Below, piece after piece: positions 35,535-44,752 of a DNA stretch of 64,000 nucleotides (within the stretch, counting starts at the first letter, position 1; the number at the start of each line of letters is the position of its first letter). Under the pieces are notes generated by a model. That model had not been told where the DNA came from. It saw nothing but the letters and a program-made list of their open reading frames with translations, and searched no databases. The position numbers were made by a program, and so were the translations under genes. This DNA comes from Bog-473 sp963782415 (lineage in GTDB: Bacteria > Actinomycetota > Acidimicrobiia > Acidimicrobiales > RAAP-2): assembly GCA_963782415.1 (NCBI GenBank), contig CAWAJT010000004.1, positions 620,001 to 684,000 of the forward strand. The letters run 5' to 3'.

Positions 35535-36952
35535 GTGACAGCTCTCCCGACCGCGTCGGCATAGGCGGCCCGGATGGCGATGCGGTCGACTCTGTCGTCC
35601 GGCTCGAGGGTCTCGCCGCGGCCCAGGCCCCAGGCGCCGGCGAGGTCGGTGAGGTCGCAACCGTGATGGATGGCCGCGGCCTGGACCGCGGCGCCGCCCG
35701 CCACGAGCTCGTCGTCGGCGGGCACCTGCACGGTGCGCCCGGTCAGGTCAGCGACCACCCGCCGGTAGGCCGCGCTACGCGCTGCACCCCCGACGAGGAA
35801 GACGGCGCCGGCGCCGATCCCGGTGTCCAGCGCCTCGGCTCCCGCGAGGAGGTTGCAGACCACACCCTCGACCGCCGCCCGGGCCAGCAGGGCGGGCGTC
35901 ACATCGGAGCGCAGGCCGGTCAGCGTGCCGGTGGCATCCGGCCGGTTCGGCGTCCGCTCACCGTCGAGGTGCGGCACGAGTACCAATCCGGCCGCTCCGG
36001 CTGGTGCTTCGAGCGCGAGCGCGTCGAACTGCGTGTGGTCGACCCCCAAGAGCCGCGCCATGGTGTCGGTGACCTTCGTCGCATTCATGGTGCAGACCAA
36101 CGGGAGAAAGCGACCGGTCGCGTCGGCGAACCCGGCCACGGTGCCGGTGGGGTCGGCCGTAGGTTCCTCGGCCACCGTGTAGGCGGTGCCACTGGTCCCG
36201 AGGCTCAGCGCCAGGTCACCCGTTCGAAGGCCCAGCCCCAGCGCGGCCGCCATGTTGTCGCCGGTGCCCGCGGCCACCTGCGCTCCCGTCGAGTGCCACT
36301 CCCCAGCAACTGCGGTCGGCGCGAGCACCTCGGGCAGGGCGGACTGCCAGTCGACGTCGCCACTCACCAGGCGCAGGATGTCGACGCGGTACCGGCCTTC
36401 GCGCGGGGACCAGTACCCGGTGCCTGAGGCATCACCGCGGTCGGTCGTCCTGCGTCCGGTGAGCCGAAAGGTGAGCCAGTCGTGCGGCAAGAGCACCGAT
36501 GCGATGCGCGCGAACGTCTCGGGTTCGCACCGGTGGAGCCAGTGGAGCTTGGCGATGGTGAAGCTCGGGAGGGGGACGCTCCCACACGCGGACGCCCATT
36601 CGCGCTGACCGCCGGGCAGTGCGGCCAGGAGGATCTCCGTGTCGGGCGCGGACTCGGTGTCGTTCCAGAGCTTGGCGGGACGCAGGGCCTCGTTGTCGTC
36701 GCCGAGGACGACGAGGCCATGCTGCTGGGCGGCGACCGCAACGGCGGCGGGCGCGTACTGATCGGGGACCCCGGCCTGGGCACACGCGGCCGCGAACGCA
36801 GCTTCCCAGGCACGTGGGTGTTGTTCGCTGCGTGGCGGCGACGTGGTCGGGTGCTCGGCACGGCCGGATGCGACGACCGCACCGGTGTCGACGTCGCGGA
36901 CCTGCACTTTGCACGCCGTGGTGGACGAGTCCACCCCGACCACGACGGGCAC
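35531..36952 (-). CDS. xylB: Xylulokinase
   Basis: A 473-residue FGGY carbohydrate kinase that phosphorylates D-xylulose to xylulose 5-phosphate. N-terminal ATPase-fold motif VGVDSSTTACKVQVRD, substrate region VAVAAQQHGLVVLGD, phosphate-2 motif LSLGTSGTAYTV and C-terminal adenosine motif FLVGGAARSAAYRRVVADL are intact. GTG 36952 shares a base with the restored xylA stop (TAGTG), and its own stop overlaps the GH43 start. In the written sequence the xylA frame runs into xylB without a stop because of the xylA frameshift; this is not a real fusion. Confidence 0.93.
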   Translation of the reverse strand: MPVVVGVDSSTTACKVQVRDVDTGAVVASGRAEHPTTSPPRSEQHPRAWEAAFAAACAQAGVPDQYAPAAVAVAAQQHGLVVLGDDNEALRPAKLWNDTESAPDTEILLAALPGGQREWASACGSVPLPSFTIAKLHWLHRCEPETFARIASVLLPHDWLTFRLTGRRTTDRGDASGTGYWSPREGRYRVDILRLVSGDVDWQSALPEVLAPTAVAGEWHSTGAQVAAGTGDNMAAALGLGLRTGDLALSLGTSGTAYTVAEEPTADPTGTVAGFADATGRFLPLVCTMNATKVTDTMARLLGVDHTQFDALALEAPAGAAGLVLVPHLDGERTPNRPDATGTLTGLRSDVTPALLARAAVEGVVCNLLAGAEALDTGIGAGAVFLVGGAARSAAYRRVVADLTGRTVQVPADDELVAGGAAVQAAAIHHGCDLTDLAGAWGLGRGETLEPDDRVDRIAIRAAYADAVGRAVT

Positions 36953-38107
36953 TAGCGGGCCCCGAGAAGCAATTCCGTGACGAGTTGGTCGAGACGCTCG
37001 TGGCCGTACCCTTGCGCGGCCAGCCCGTCCTCGTCGTACGCTGCCGACAAGAGTGCGTCGAGGCCGCGGCGGGGCGGTGGGTTCGGCCAGTTCCGCCACC
37101 TTCGCCGCGCGGAACGCCTCTTGGATCTCGGGATCTTCGTGGAATCGGCGCGCCTTGTCGGCCAGCATCAGATAGGTGCGCATGCAGCCCTGGGCGAAGT
37201 CCCAGACGCCATCGGCATCCTCGGTGCGATAAGGATGGGCGTCGAAGTGCCGCATGCCGTCCCAGCCGGAGTCCTCCAGCAGTTTGACCACGTAGAACGC
37301 GTCACGGACCCCCTCGGAGCCAAAGCGGAAGTCTTGGTCGAACTTGCCAATGCGCTGGGCGTTCAGGTCGATGTGGAAGAGCTTTCCCTGCCACAGCGCC
37401 TGCGCGACCGCCTGGGAGAAGGACAGACCACTCATTGTCTCGTGTGCGAACTCCGGGTTCAGCCCGACCATATGGGGGCGTTCGAGCGTTCCGATAAATG
37501 CAAGTGCGTGGCCGACTGTGGGAAGCAAGATGTCACCCCGCGGCTCGTTCGGCTTGGGCTCCAGTGCAATACGGAGCCCGAGGCCACGCGCCTCGATGTG
37601 CTCGCAGACGAGATCGATCGCTTCCTTGTAGCGATCGAGAGCGAGCCGGACATCCTTGGCGGCTTCCGCTTCCATTCCCTCGCGCCCACCCCAGAGCACG
37701 AAGACCTTCGCGCCGACCTCGGCGCCGAGTTCGGTTGCCTCACAGGCCTTCTTGACCGAGAGCCTGCGCACTTGCGGGTCATTGGCCGTGAAGGCGCCCT
37801 CCTTGAACACAGGCCGCCAGAACAGATTCGTCGTGACCATGGGCACGTGCATCCCCGTCGCATCGAGGGCCCGCCGGAATCGCTTCAGAATGCCATCGCG
37901 CTCTTCGGCGGACGAGCCGAAGGGCACGAGATCGTTGTCGTGAAAACTGACGCCATAGGCACCGAGCTCAGCGAGCCGGAGCACGGAGTCCACGGGGTCG
38001 AGTGGCGCGCGGACCTCGGTGCCGAAGGGGTCACGACCGGGATTTCCCACCGTCCACAGGCCGAACGTGAAGTGGTGCTCTGGTCGTGGAGTGAAGGGAT
38101 CGCTCAT
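36952..38107 (-). pseudogene. xylA: Xylose isomerase, C-terminal frame broken by one base
   Basis: Isomerises D-xylose to D-xylulose with two divalent metals. Family residues are visible: His in VSFHDNDLVPFG, Trp in VLWGGREG, Glu and Lys in ALEPKPNEPRGD, Asp in HIDLNAQR and Asp in MRHFDAHPYR. The frame is correct to VAELAEPTAP; the natural end (GYGHERLDQLVTELLLGAR) is in the next frame and stops at 36952. One extra base within 37061-37080 explains it, and the total length then equals 384 residues, normal for actinobacterial XylA. AGGAGG lies 6 bases before ATG 38107. It is the first gene of xylA-xylB-GH43-lacI. Confidence 0.92.
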
Positions 38108-38175
38108 GGTCCTCCTGTCGTGGTCTACCGGGGGCGACTGCGACGGCACTGTACGTTGTCCCAGGCAGAGCCCAA

Positions 38176-38189
38176 TGATAGCGTTATCA
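38176..38189. promoter_or_regulatory. LacI-type operator between xylA and the Gfo/Idh gene
   Basis: TGATAGCGTTATCA matches the LacI/GalR operator pattern with TGATA and TATCA half-sites and a central CG. It sits ~70 bases before xylA and ~93 bases before the divergent oxidoreductase, a suitable place to repress both until xylose is present. Confidence 0.68.
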
Positions 38190-38281
38190 GTTGCACACGT
38201 CGCTCGGCTGTGAAAGGGATTCATGCTCCGTCGTCGCAAGGCCAAATGCCCCACGTCTGCCCGAGGGATGGGACCCGGACG

Positions 38282-39253
38282 ATGATCCGATGGGGCGTCA
38301 TCGGTCCAGGCACCATCGCCACTGGCTTCGCCGACGGGATGCAGCTCGTGGACGGAGGCAGCATCACGGCCGTGGCCTCGCGTTCGGCCGCACGAGCCGA
38401 GGCGTTCGGTGACCGGTTCGACATCCCGACGCGCTACGGCGACTACGAGTCGCTGGCGGCTGACCCTGAGGTCGATGTCGTCTATGTGGCGACGCCGCAT
38501 TCCCGTCACGAGAAGGACACGCTCGACTTCCTCCGCGCCGGGAAGCACGTCCTGTGCGAGAAGCCCCTCGCGCTGAACGCGCGGCAGGCCGCACGTATGG
38601 CAGCAGAGGCGCGCCAGAACGGCCTGTTCCTCATGGAGGCGATCTGGAGCAGGTTCCTTCCCGCCTACAAAATTCTGACGGACGTCATCGGGGCGGGTCG
38701 AATCGGGGATCCCTTGATGGTTGAGGCCGACTTCGGGTTTCGCCGTCCGATCGAACCAGAGCACCGACACTTCGCGGCTGAACTCGGCGGGGGAGCACTG
38801 CTCGACCTCGGCATCTATCCGGTGCAGCTGTGCACCCTGGTCCTTGGGCCTCTCGCGCGCGTCGTCGCCGACGGCGTCGTCGGGGCGACTGGCGTCGACG
38901 AAGTGGTGGCGGCGGTGCTGCACCATTCTGCGGGCGGGTTGGGGATTGTCAAGGCCGCTCTCAGGGTCAGCATGACGTGCACAGCGCGAATCGCGGGGAC
39001 CGATGGGGTCATCACTCTTCCGGCGATGATGCACTGCCCCGACTCGCTCACGGTAACCGGCTTGGGTGGAAGCGAAGAGATCGACGCGTCGTATGAGGGC
39101 AATGGACTTCGCTTCGAAATCGAGGAGGTGCACCGGTGCCTCACCGACGGACGCATCGAGAGCCCGTCGATCACTCTCGACGAGTCAGTCGCGCTGGCGA
39201 CAACGCTCGATACCATTCGGGCCGAGCTTGGTGTCGTGTACCCGGGTGAATGA
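38282..39253 (+). CDS. Gfo/Idh/MocA-family NAD(P)-dependent oxidoreductase
   Basis: A 323-residue two-domain oxidoreductase: Rossmann start WGVIGPGTIATGFADGM, the family CEKPLALNARQA motif near residue 95 (Lys catalytic) and a C-terminal beta sheet domain containing GGALLDLGIYPVQL, where the DxGxxP motif resembles dimeric dihydrodiol and NADP-dependent D-xylose dehydrogenases. Divergent from xylA and sharing the LacI operator, it is a candidate pentose 1-dehydrogenase giving an oxidative bypass. ATG 38282 is chosen because the Rossmann motif begins directly after it. Its end is convergent with the LarA-like gene. Confidence 0.88.
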   Translation: MIRWGVIGPGTIATGFADGMQLVDGGSITAVASRSAARAEAFGDRFDIPTRYGDYESLAADPEVDVVYVATPHSRHEKDTLDFLRAGKHVLCEKPLALNARQAARMAAEARQNGLFLMEAIWSRFLPAYKILTDVIGAGRIGDPLMVEADFGFRRPIEPEHRHFAAELGGGALLDLGIYPVQLCTLVLGPLARVVADGVVGATGVDEVVAAVLHHSAGGLGIVKAALRVSMTCTARIAGTDGVITLPAMMHCPDSLTVTGLGGSEEIDASYEGNGLRFEIEEVHRCLTDGRIESPSITLDESVALATTLDTIRAELGVVYPGE

Positions 39254-39269
39254 GGGATGAGACGATGGC

Positions 39270-40493
39270 TCAACGGAGCCGGTAGAGCACCTCGCCGGCG
39301 TCCGGGACCACCAACGCGTCCGGATCTGCCGCCCAGGCAGCGGGGTCGACAGCCTCAAGAGCGAGGTAGCCGAGGTTGACCTGTCGGGCGATCGCCTCGG
39401 GGATGCCGGTGGCGAGCGTCACCCGGACTCGCTGGTGCTCGCCGGACGCCGGGTCATAGGTGCCGGCTCCGAACAGATGAGTGGCGTGGGCCAGGTCGCC
39501 CGCCGGGATGGTGGCGTAGTGGTCCCAGTGGGCCAGGAAGAAATCTCGGCAGTGGTAGCCGATTTCCAGCAGGCGAGGATGCATGGCAGCGACCTCGGTG
39601 ATGTGGGGTGCCAACAGCACGACCTCGCCCCCATCCGCCACGACGGGCTCAACCTTGTAGAACCCCTTCGCCCCGGTCCAGAGGTCGGGGTAGCGGCGAG
39701 GAATCACGGAGAGCACGCGGCGGACTGGGCGGTCGAGGTACGTCACGTGTGTGGCCGCTGCGACGTCGGCCGCCGCCGCCCAAGCGCCTTCGGGACTGCC
39801 GAAGGCGAGTGACTCGAGCTCGCCGGAGGCAGGGTCGACCACGACGCACAGCGCGTGGCGTTCGCCTGGTACCAGCTCGGCCGCCGCATCGACCAGAGCC
39901 CGCACCGGCGTTGTTCCCCGCCTCCCGATGATCTCGCTACTGGTGATCAGCGCCCCGAGCCAATGCGTCACATCGATCATCTCCTGCCCCGACAACCCGG
40001 GGAACAGGTACTTGTTCCCGCCGGAGATCCCGATCACCTCATGGGGGAGCACCGGGCCCACAATGAGGGTCACGTCGCTCTCGACCACCAGGCGGTTGAC
40101 GCGGACGTCGATGGCGTCGTGCAGTCTCCCTCCCGAGAGCTGCTCGACGAGCGGAGTGGAGAGGCGGCCCACGTTCACAAACGTGGAGTCCTCCCACCAC
40201 GCGTGGTTGCGCATCGGCATCGACACCCGCCCAACGAGTGCGCGCATGGAGTCGTCGGTCATTGGCGCGTGGGTCCCGAGTGCGACCACCGCCGTGGCCG
40301 AACGGGCTCTGCCACCAATGCCCTCCTCTACCGCCTGAAGGAGCAGAGGGAGCGGGCACTTTCGGGTGCCGTCGGGTATGACCACGCACAGCGAGCGCCC
40401 GGACAAATTGATCCCGGCGACCTGTGCGCGCACGAAGGCGCGGACATCCTGCTCGTTCAGCGCCTGTCCGGCGGCACCCAGGATGGCCGTCAT
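39270..40493 (-). CDS. LarA-like nickel-pincer racemase/epimerase (DUF2088 family)
   Basis: A 407-residue homologue of lactate racemase LarA, whose family includes 2-hydroxyacid racemases and sugar-acid 2-epimerases that use a nickel-pincer nucleotide. Residues that match catalysis are His in VALGTHAPMTDD, His in GPVLPHEVIG and Lys in GGNKYLFPGLSGQEMI (the cofactor-binding Lys in LarA). The early CVVIPDGTRKCPL strand is typical of the N-terminal domain. ATG 40493 overlaps the stop of the mannitol-dehydrogenase-family gene by 4 bases, so the two are translated together. This suggests epimerisation of the aldonate that enzyme makes. LarB, LarC and LarE are not in the window. Confidence 0.85.
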   Translation of the reverse strand: MTAILGAAGQALNEQDVRAFVRAQVAGINLSGRSLCVVIPDGTRKCPLPLLLQAVEEGIGGRARSATAVVALGTHAPMTDDSMRALVGRVSMPMRNHAWWEDSTFVNVGRLSTPLVEQLSGGRLHDAIDVRVNRLVVESDVTLIVGPVLPHEVIGISGGNKYLFPGLSGQEMIDVTHWLGALITSSEIIGRRGTTPVRALVDAAAELVPGERHALCVVVDPASGELESLAFGSPEGAWAAAADVAAATHVTYLDRPVRRVLSVIPRRYPDLWTGAKGFYKVEPVVADGGEVVLLAPHITEVAAMHPRLLEIGYHCRDFFLAHWDHYATIPAGDLAHATHLFGAGTYDPASGEHQRVRVTLATGIPEAIARQVNLGYLALEAVDPAAWAADPDALVVPDAGEVLYRLR

Positions 40494-41911
40494 GGTGTTG
40501 CCGCCAGCACGTCGAGACCTCTGGATGTCAACTGCTTCAGCGCCGAGGCCACCTCGGCGACGAACGAAACGTTCTCTCCGTCGCCGAACGGCAACGCACT
40601 CAACCGGTGCAAGCTTCCGCCACGGGACGCCGCGGTGCGCAGGGTTCCTGCCATGGGATCTGACAACCGGGGCAGGCGGGCTCCACGGATCTCGATACCA
40701 GCGGTGGCGGCGATCCAGATAGCAGCGACAACGGCGAAGCCCTCGGTTCCGAGGCCCACGCGCCGGCGGGCGCGGACGACGGGAAGCAGGCGCTGGGGGA
40801 GCTTCCTGGACCCATCTGCACCGACTTGTGCACAGGTGTGTCCGAGGGTCGGGTTGGCGAAGCGCGTCAGCGCTTCGTCGGCGAAGGCTGGCGCGTGCAC
40901 GACATCGGGAAACGCCGCCACCTCCAGGGTGTCGGCGACCCGCCGTCGCACGAATCGGGCGATGGTCGGATCGGTCACTGCGGCGGCGATGGTCGTGTGC
41001 CCAGCCAGAAGGCCGCAATAGGCCACAGCGGAATGCGGCCCGTTGAGGAGCCAGAGTTTGCGCCGCTCGTAGGGAGCGACATCGTCGACCAGGTGCACGC
41101 CCACTCCAGGCAGCGGAGTCAAGGCATCGACCGACTGCAGGATCCACGAGCGGTGGCGCTCGGTCACGACGGCAGCCCGGTCGATCAGACCGAGGGCATC
41201 GGCGATTTCCGCCAGGTCGTCCTCGGTTGGGGCTGGCACCATGCGATCGACCACGGAGTTGGGGAAGGCCACCTCCCGCGCGATCCAGTCGGCGAGGGGG
41301 GGCTCCAGGGCGTCGGCGGCCTCCAGGACGCGGGTGCGCAAGACGTTGCCGTTGTCCAGAAGGTTGTCGAGTGAGGCGACGACCGGAGGAGCCGACCCAT
41401 CGTTGCGGCGCCGAGCCAGCCCGCGAGCAACGAGAGCAGGTGCCGATGTCGCTCGGAGGGGGGGACCGGGTAGATCGGGTAGATCGGGCAGCGCGTCGTA
41501 GCCCTTCTCCGTGATGGTCAGGGTCACGAGCTGTATGGTCGGCGTGGCCACGGCGTCGACGGCGGCGGCTGGTCCGGTTTCGATGGAGGCGAGCGCGCCG
41601 ACAACTCGCAATGTGACATCGGCGCCGGGTGCGCGTTCGGCCACCGTGAACAGGCCGTCCTGAGGCGCTAGCTGGTCCTGGGCGCAATGACTCCGGATGG
41701 AGACGCCTCTGATCAGTGCCGGCATCCCTCGTCGCAGAAGGTCGTCCGCGTACACGGACAGGTGCGCCCGGGCGAACGATCCGAAGCCGATGTGGGCAAT
41801 GACGGGCCCCGCGGTGCGGTCGTAGTCGGGGAGTGACGAACGTCGCGCCTGGGAGAGCGTGGCCCTGCTCAACCGCGGTCGCTCGGCTCCCCTCACCGGC
41901 CGCCGCGCCAT
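40490..41911 (-). CDS. Mannitol dehydrogenase-family oxidoreductase (fructuronate reductase-like)
   Basis: A ~473-residue polyol/uronate dehydrogenase: Rossmann segment VIAHIGFGSFARAHLSVYAD, the middle VTLTITEKGYD, NSVVDRMVPAPTEDD, and the catalytic Lys-Asn-His set in RRKLWLLNGPHSAVAYCG. In this context it is best explained as D-fructuronate (or tagaturonate) reductase acting after UxaC, producing D-mannonate (or altronate) with NAD(P)H. The start is uncertain: ATG 41911 is listed, and GTG 41896 (VRGAERPRLSRATL) also fits. The divergent LacI gene starts only 29 bases away. Confidence 0.85.
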   Translation of the reverse strand: MARRPVRGAERPRLSRATLSQARRSSLPDYDRTAGPVIAHIGFGSFARAHLSVYADDLLRRGMPALIRGVSIRSHCAQDQLAPQDGLFTVAERAPGADVTLRVVGALASIETGPAAAVDAVATPTIQLVTLTITEKGYDALPDLPDLPGPPLRATSAPALVARGLARRRNDGSAPPVVASLDNLLDNGNVLRTRVLEAADALEPPLADWIAREVAFPNSVVDRMVPAPTEDDLAEIADALGLIDRAAVVTERHRSWILQSVDALTPLPGVGVHLVDDVAPYERRKLWLLNGPHSAVAYCGLLAGHTTIAAAVTDPTIARFVRRRVADTLEVAAFPDVVHAPAFADEALTRFANPTLGHTCAQVGADGSRKLPQRLLPVVRARRRVGLGTEGFAVVAAIWIAATAGIEIRGARLPRLSDPMAGTLRTAASRGGSLHRLSALPFGDGENVSFVAEVASALKQLTSRGLDVLAATP

Positions 41912-41940
41912 TCTGGAGGCTCCGAGTAGGGTCGCGCGCT

Positions 41941-42972
41941 GTGCGGCGTGCGCAGCGGGTGACGATTCTCGACGTTGCGGCGCGCGCCGGCGTGCACGCC
42001 GCAACGGTGTCGCGCACCATCAATGTCCCAGAGAAGGTCGCTCCCGAGACCCGCCTTCGGGTGGAGGCAGCGGTCCGGGATCTCGGCTTCGTGCCGAACC
42101 GCGCCGCGCGGGGACTGATCACTGGACGAACGGGCAACGTGGCGGTCATCGTGCCGGATATCACCAACCCGCACTTTGCGTCCCTGGTGCGATCCGTCGA
42201 ACGTTCGGCGCGACAGGCCGACTTGCAGGTGTTGCTGGTTGACACCGGTGAACATGCCGACGAGGAGCTGAGAGCGGTGCGCTCGTTGTCTCGCGATGTC
42301 GACGGATTCATCGTCGTCTCGCCCCGTCGTCTGCACCGCGTGCAGGATGTCCTCGGAGCCACGCCAGCGGTATTCGTGAACCGACCCGTGCGCGAGCACG
42401 GCTCCATCCTGCTGCGAACAGCACCGGCCGTGCACGAGGCCGTTCGCCTTCTGGTCGACCTCGGGCATAAAGACCTGGCGTATCTCGGAGGCCCGAGTGG
42501 CTCGTGGGCGGCCGGAGAGCGCCTGACCGCCATTCGGCGTGCCAGCCGGGCTGCTGGTGGGCTGCACGTGGTCGAGCTGTCGGCGGTGGAGCCCACCTTC
42601 GAGGCCAGTGCCGCAATCCTGCCGCAGATCGTCGAGAGCGGTGTTTCTTCGGTCCTTGCCTTCAATGACCAGATGGCCCTCGGGATCTTGGCCGGCCTGT
42701 CCGATCGTGGCATCGCGGTCCCCGAAGACATCAGTCTCGTCGGCTTCGACGACGTACCGATGGCAGCCATGGTGGCGCCTCCCCTGACGACCATTCGCCT
42801 GCCCGTCAACGAGGTGGGACCGGCGGCCGTCGCCATGCTCGCCCAGGGCCCTTCGACGGAGGAGTTCGTTGGCGAGCTCGTCCTTCGTCGCACGACCGCG
42901 CGCGCTAGGGGGCACCGAGCCAGCGCCGTCGCAGGTCGTGGGCGGCCAACTTCGGTCGCCGATCGCCGGTGA
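41941..42972 (+). CDS. LacI-family transcriptional regulator
   Basis: A 343-residue LacI protein: helix-turn-helix VTILDVAARAGVHAATVSRT, hinge FVPNRAARGLITGRT, then the sugar-binding core with VAVIVPDITNPHF, SSVLAFNDQMALGIL and SLVGFDDVPMAAMVAPPLTT. It starts at GTG 41941, divergent from the mannitol-dehydrogenase-family gene. The last ~25 Arg-rich residues overlap the 3' end of the beta-glucuronidase pseudogene on the other strand and are probably not structural. Likely effector: a uronate; a likely target is the palindrome at 46156 before uxaC. Confidence 0.89.
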   Translation: MRRAQRVTILDVAARAGVHAATVSRTINVPEKVAPETRLRVEAAVRDLGFVPNRAARGLITGRTGNVAVIVPDITNPHFASLVRSVERSARQADLQVLLVDTGEHADEELRAVRSLSRDVDGFIVVSPRRLHRVQDVLGATPAVFVNRPVREHGSILLRTAPAVHEAVRLLVDLGHKDLAYLGGPSGSWAAGERLTAIRRASRAAGGLHVVELSAVEPTFEASAAILPQIVESGVSSVLAFNDQMALGILAGLSDRGIAVPEDISLVGFDDVPMAAMVAPPLTTIRLPVNEVGPAAVAMLAQGPSTEEFVGELVLRRTTARARGHRASAVAGRGRPTSVADRR

Positions 42973-44210
42973 ACACACCCTTCTTGTTGCCATCGACGCG
43001 CAGAAACAACGGTCCGGTGGCGAAATCGGCGAAATCCCAGACGTGCTCGCCGCCAATCGTCTCTTCGGAATATGTCGTTTTGGGACCCCCGAGGAAGAGC
43101 CCCCCTCCCACACCGAGGTTGGGGCCCACGGCCGCCGTCTCGTCAATGACCACCCTGCCCGCGCGGTCGGCGTAGGCCAGCACCTCCTCCGCGTAGGGGA
43201 AGTGGGTGGTGCGAAATGAGCTCGCGCCGAGCCAGGAGAGGAGGGAGAAGTCGTGCACCGTGGCGACGTCGTCGTGCCCCCGTCCATGAACGTTGAGATC
43301 CCCGTGCTTTCCGAATCCTCGGAAGTAGAACAGCTGACCGTCGATGAGGAACCGCGTCCCTTCGACTCGCACGGTGCGGATACCGACCGGCAATGTGTAG
43401 CGGTCGACGAGGTCGCCATCCTTCTTCAGTTCGACGTCGAGGTCGTAGAGATGGCCGCGCCCTGGTCCCCACAGTTCCGGCTCCGCAACGCGGAGTTCGC
43501 CCTCGGCGCCCTCGGCCGACGCAACGACCACACCGTCGACGTCCCGGAGCCAAGTGTGCCCCTGCCCGTCACCGTCGACGGCGGTGCGACACCGGACCGC
43601 ACCGTGGCCGTCATCGATCTCAGTGACCACGGTCACGTCGGCAATGTGCGCGATGGGCGTCGTGAAGAGTCAGACGTTGCGGTGCAGGCCGGCATAGTTG
43701 AAGAAGTCGTGGTACGGGCGTTGCCGCCGGGTTCCGTCCGGGCATCACCTCCACGACCCCTGGCGGGATCGACTCCCAACAGAGCTCGTTGTTGACGACA
43801 ACCGTCAGTCGGGGCTCCTGGCGGGCCGGACGAGGGCGGTGATGGACGAGGGCGGTCATGTCGCCTTCGAACGGGGTGTAGCCGCCCTCGTGTTCGAGCA
43901 CCTTGACCGCATTGAGCCAGACCTCGGCCCTGTGCGTCGCAGCATCGAAACGAAGGACGACGCGCTGCCCGGCCCAGCCTCGGGGGATGAAGACAGTTCG
44001 TTGGTACCAGGCGTCGCCGACGTGGTCATGGATCAGCGGATCGACCAGGACGTCGTTGAAGCTGCTGGGTACGGGCATCGGGTGCGCATCGCGCAGCGGG
44101 CCGCGCCACCAACCCTCCTCCCGACCGACCCCGGCCGCGTCGAGAGCAAAGTGCCAGATGCCGTCGAGGCGTTTGGTCTCGCGTGTGCTGCTGTCCTGCG
44201 GTCGAAGCAT
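42905..44210 (-). pseudogene. uidA: GH2 beta-glucuronidase, multiply disrupted and lacking its catalytic core
   Basis: N-terminal jelly roll starting MLRPQDSSTRETKRLDGIWH is good to VEVMPGR. One extra C (43739-43742) shifts the frame; the restored frame reads DFFNYAGLHRNV and then meets TGA (43670-43672) where relatives have Trp, before continuing LFTTPIAHIADVTVVTEI. Farther on, the text passes from TTYSEETI directly to GGEHVWDFADFAT, omitting about 190 residues that in GH2 glucuronidases hold both catalytic Glu residues (NEP acid/base and TEYG nucleophile). The C-terminal RVDGNKKGVFTGDRRPK is intact. This cannot be an active enzyme unless the internal gap is an assembly error. It is last in uxaC - kinase - uidA, behind GGAGGAG. 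Confidence 0.87.
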
Positions 44211-44231
44211 TGGCTCCTCCTGGTCCGGTGG

Positions 44232-44752
44232 TCAGCCGTACGCGGCGTTGTTCGTCACGAGGCCGACGATGGCGTCCGCGACGGCATCGGGGCTGGCGTC
44301 GTCGGTGTCAAAGATGGCGGTCGCCACCTGTTGGTACAGGCCGGAACGGGCCTCCGCCATGGCCGTCAGGGTCGCAAGGGGTCTGCCCTCGAGAAGCGGG
44401 CGGTGATCACCCGCTCGAACCCGCCCGGCCAGCGTGGCCGGATCGGCCCGGAGCCAGACCACGATCGAATCGGACAGTGACGTTCGGACGGCGGGATCGA
44501 GGATCACCCCGGCAGGCGCGGCCAGCACCGAAGGCGTCGAACTTCGGAGCACACGCAGCACGGCATCTGACTCGAGTTGCCTGTAGGCAGCCTCACCGCC
44601 CTCCTCCCAGAGTTGACGGACCGTCTTCCCGGTCTCCTGCGCAATGACGACGTCGACGTCGACGAAGGTGCGTCCCGTCCGCTGGCGCGAACGAGCGCGC
44701 CGATCGTCGATTTTCCAGAACCCATCAGACCAACGAGCACCACCTGCATCAT
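44232..44752 (-). pseudogene. Shikimate-kinase-fold small-molecule kinase, frame broken by one base
   Basis: A ~173-residue P-loop kinase: Walker A GLMGSGKST at the N-terminus, FVDVDVVI (Asp-x-Asp), EEGGEAAYRQLE, lid region DHRPLLEG and C-terminal EARSGLYQQVA, all of the shikimate kinase/gluconokinase superfamily. The Gly-Gly-Gly substrate motif of true shikimate kinases is replaced by LAAPAGVILDP, so another substrate is likely. The frame breaks after GALVRA; one C seems lost near 44684. ATG 44752 overlaps the uxaC stop by 4 bases. Being inside a uronate operon, it may phosphorylate a sugar acid; this is inference. Confidence 0.82.

Noticed and set aside
35531..39133. A single 1200-residue frame joining xylose isomerase to xylulokinase
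   Set aside because: The true xylA end (GYGHERLDQLVTELLLGAR and stop) is in the next frame and ends exactly at the xylB start, so the join is a result of a one-base insertion, not a fusion enzyme. The part above 38107 is antisense to the Gfo/Idh gene.
39270..42893. A 1207-residue frame containing the LarA-like protein
   Set aside because: Only the part from 40493 has family character; the rest is antisense to the LacI gene and out of frame with the mannitol-dehydrogenase-family gene, which has its own clear motifs.
43670..43672. TGA in the beta-glucuronidase as selenocysteine or a recoded Trp
   Set aside because: Relatives have Trp there, no SECIS-like hairpin is evident, TGA is used as a normal stop in neighbouring genes, and the gene is already broken elsewhere.
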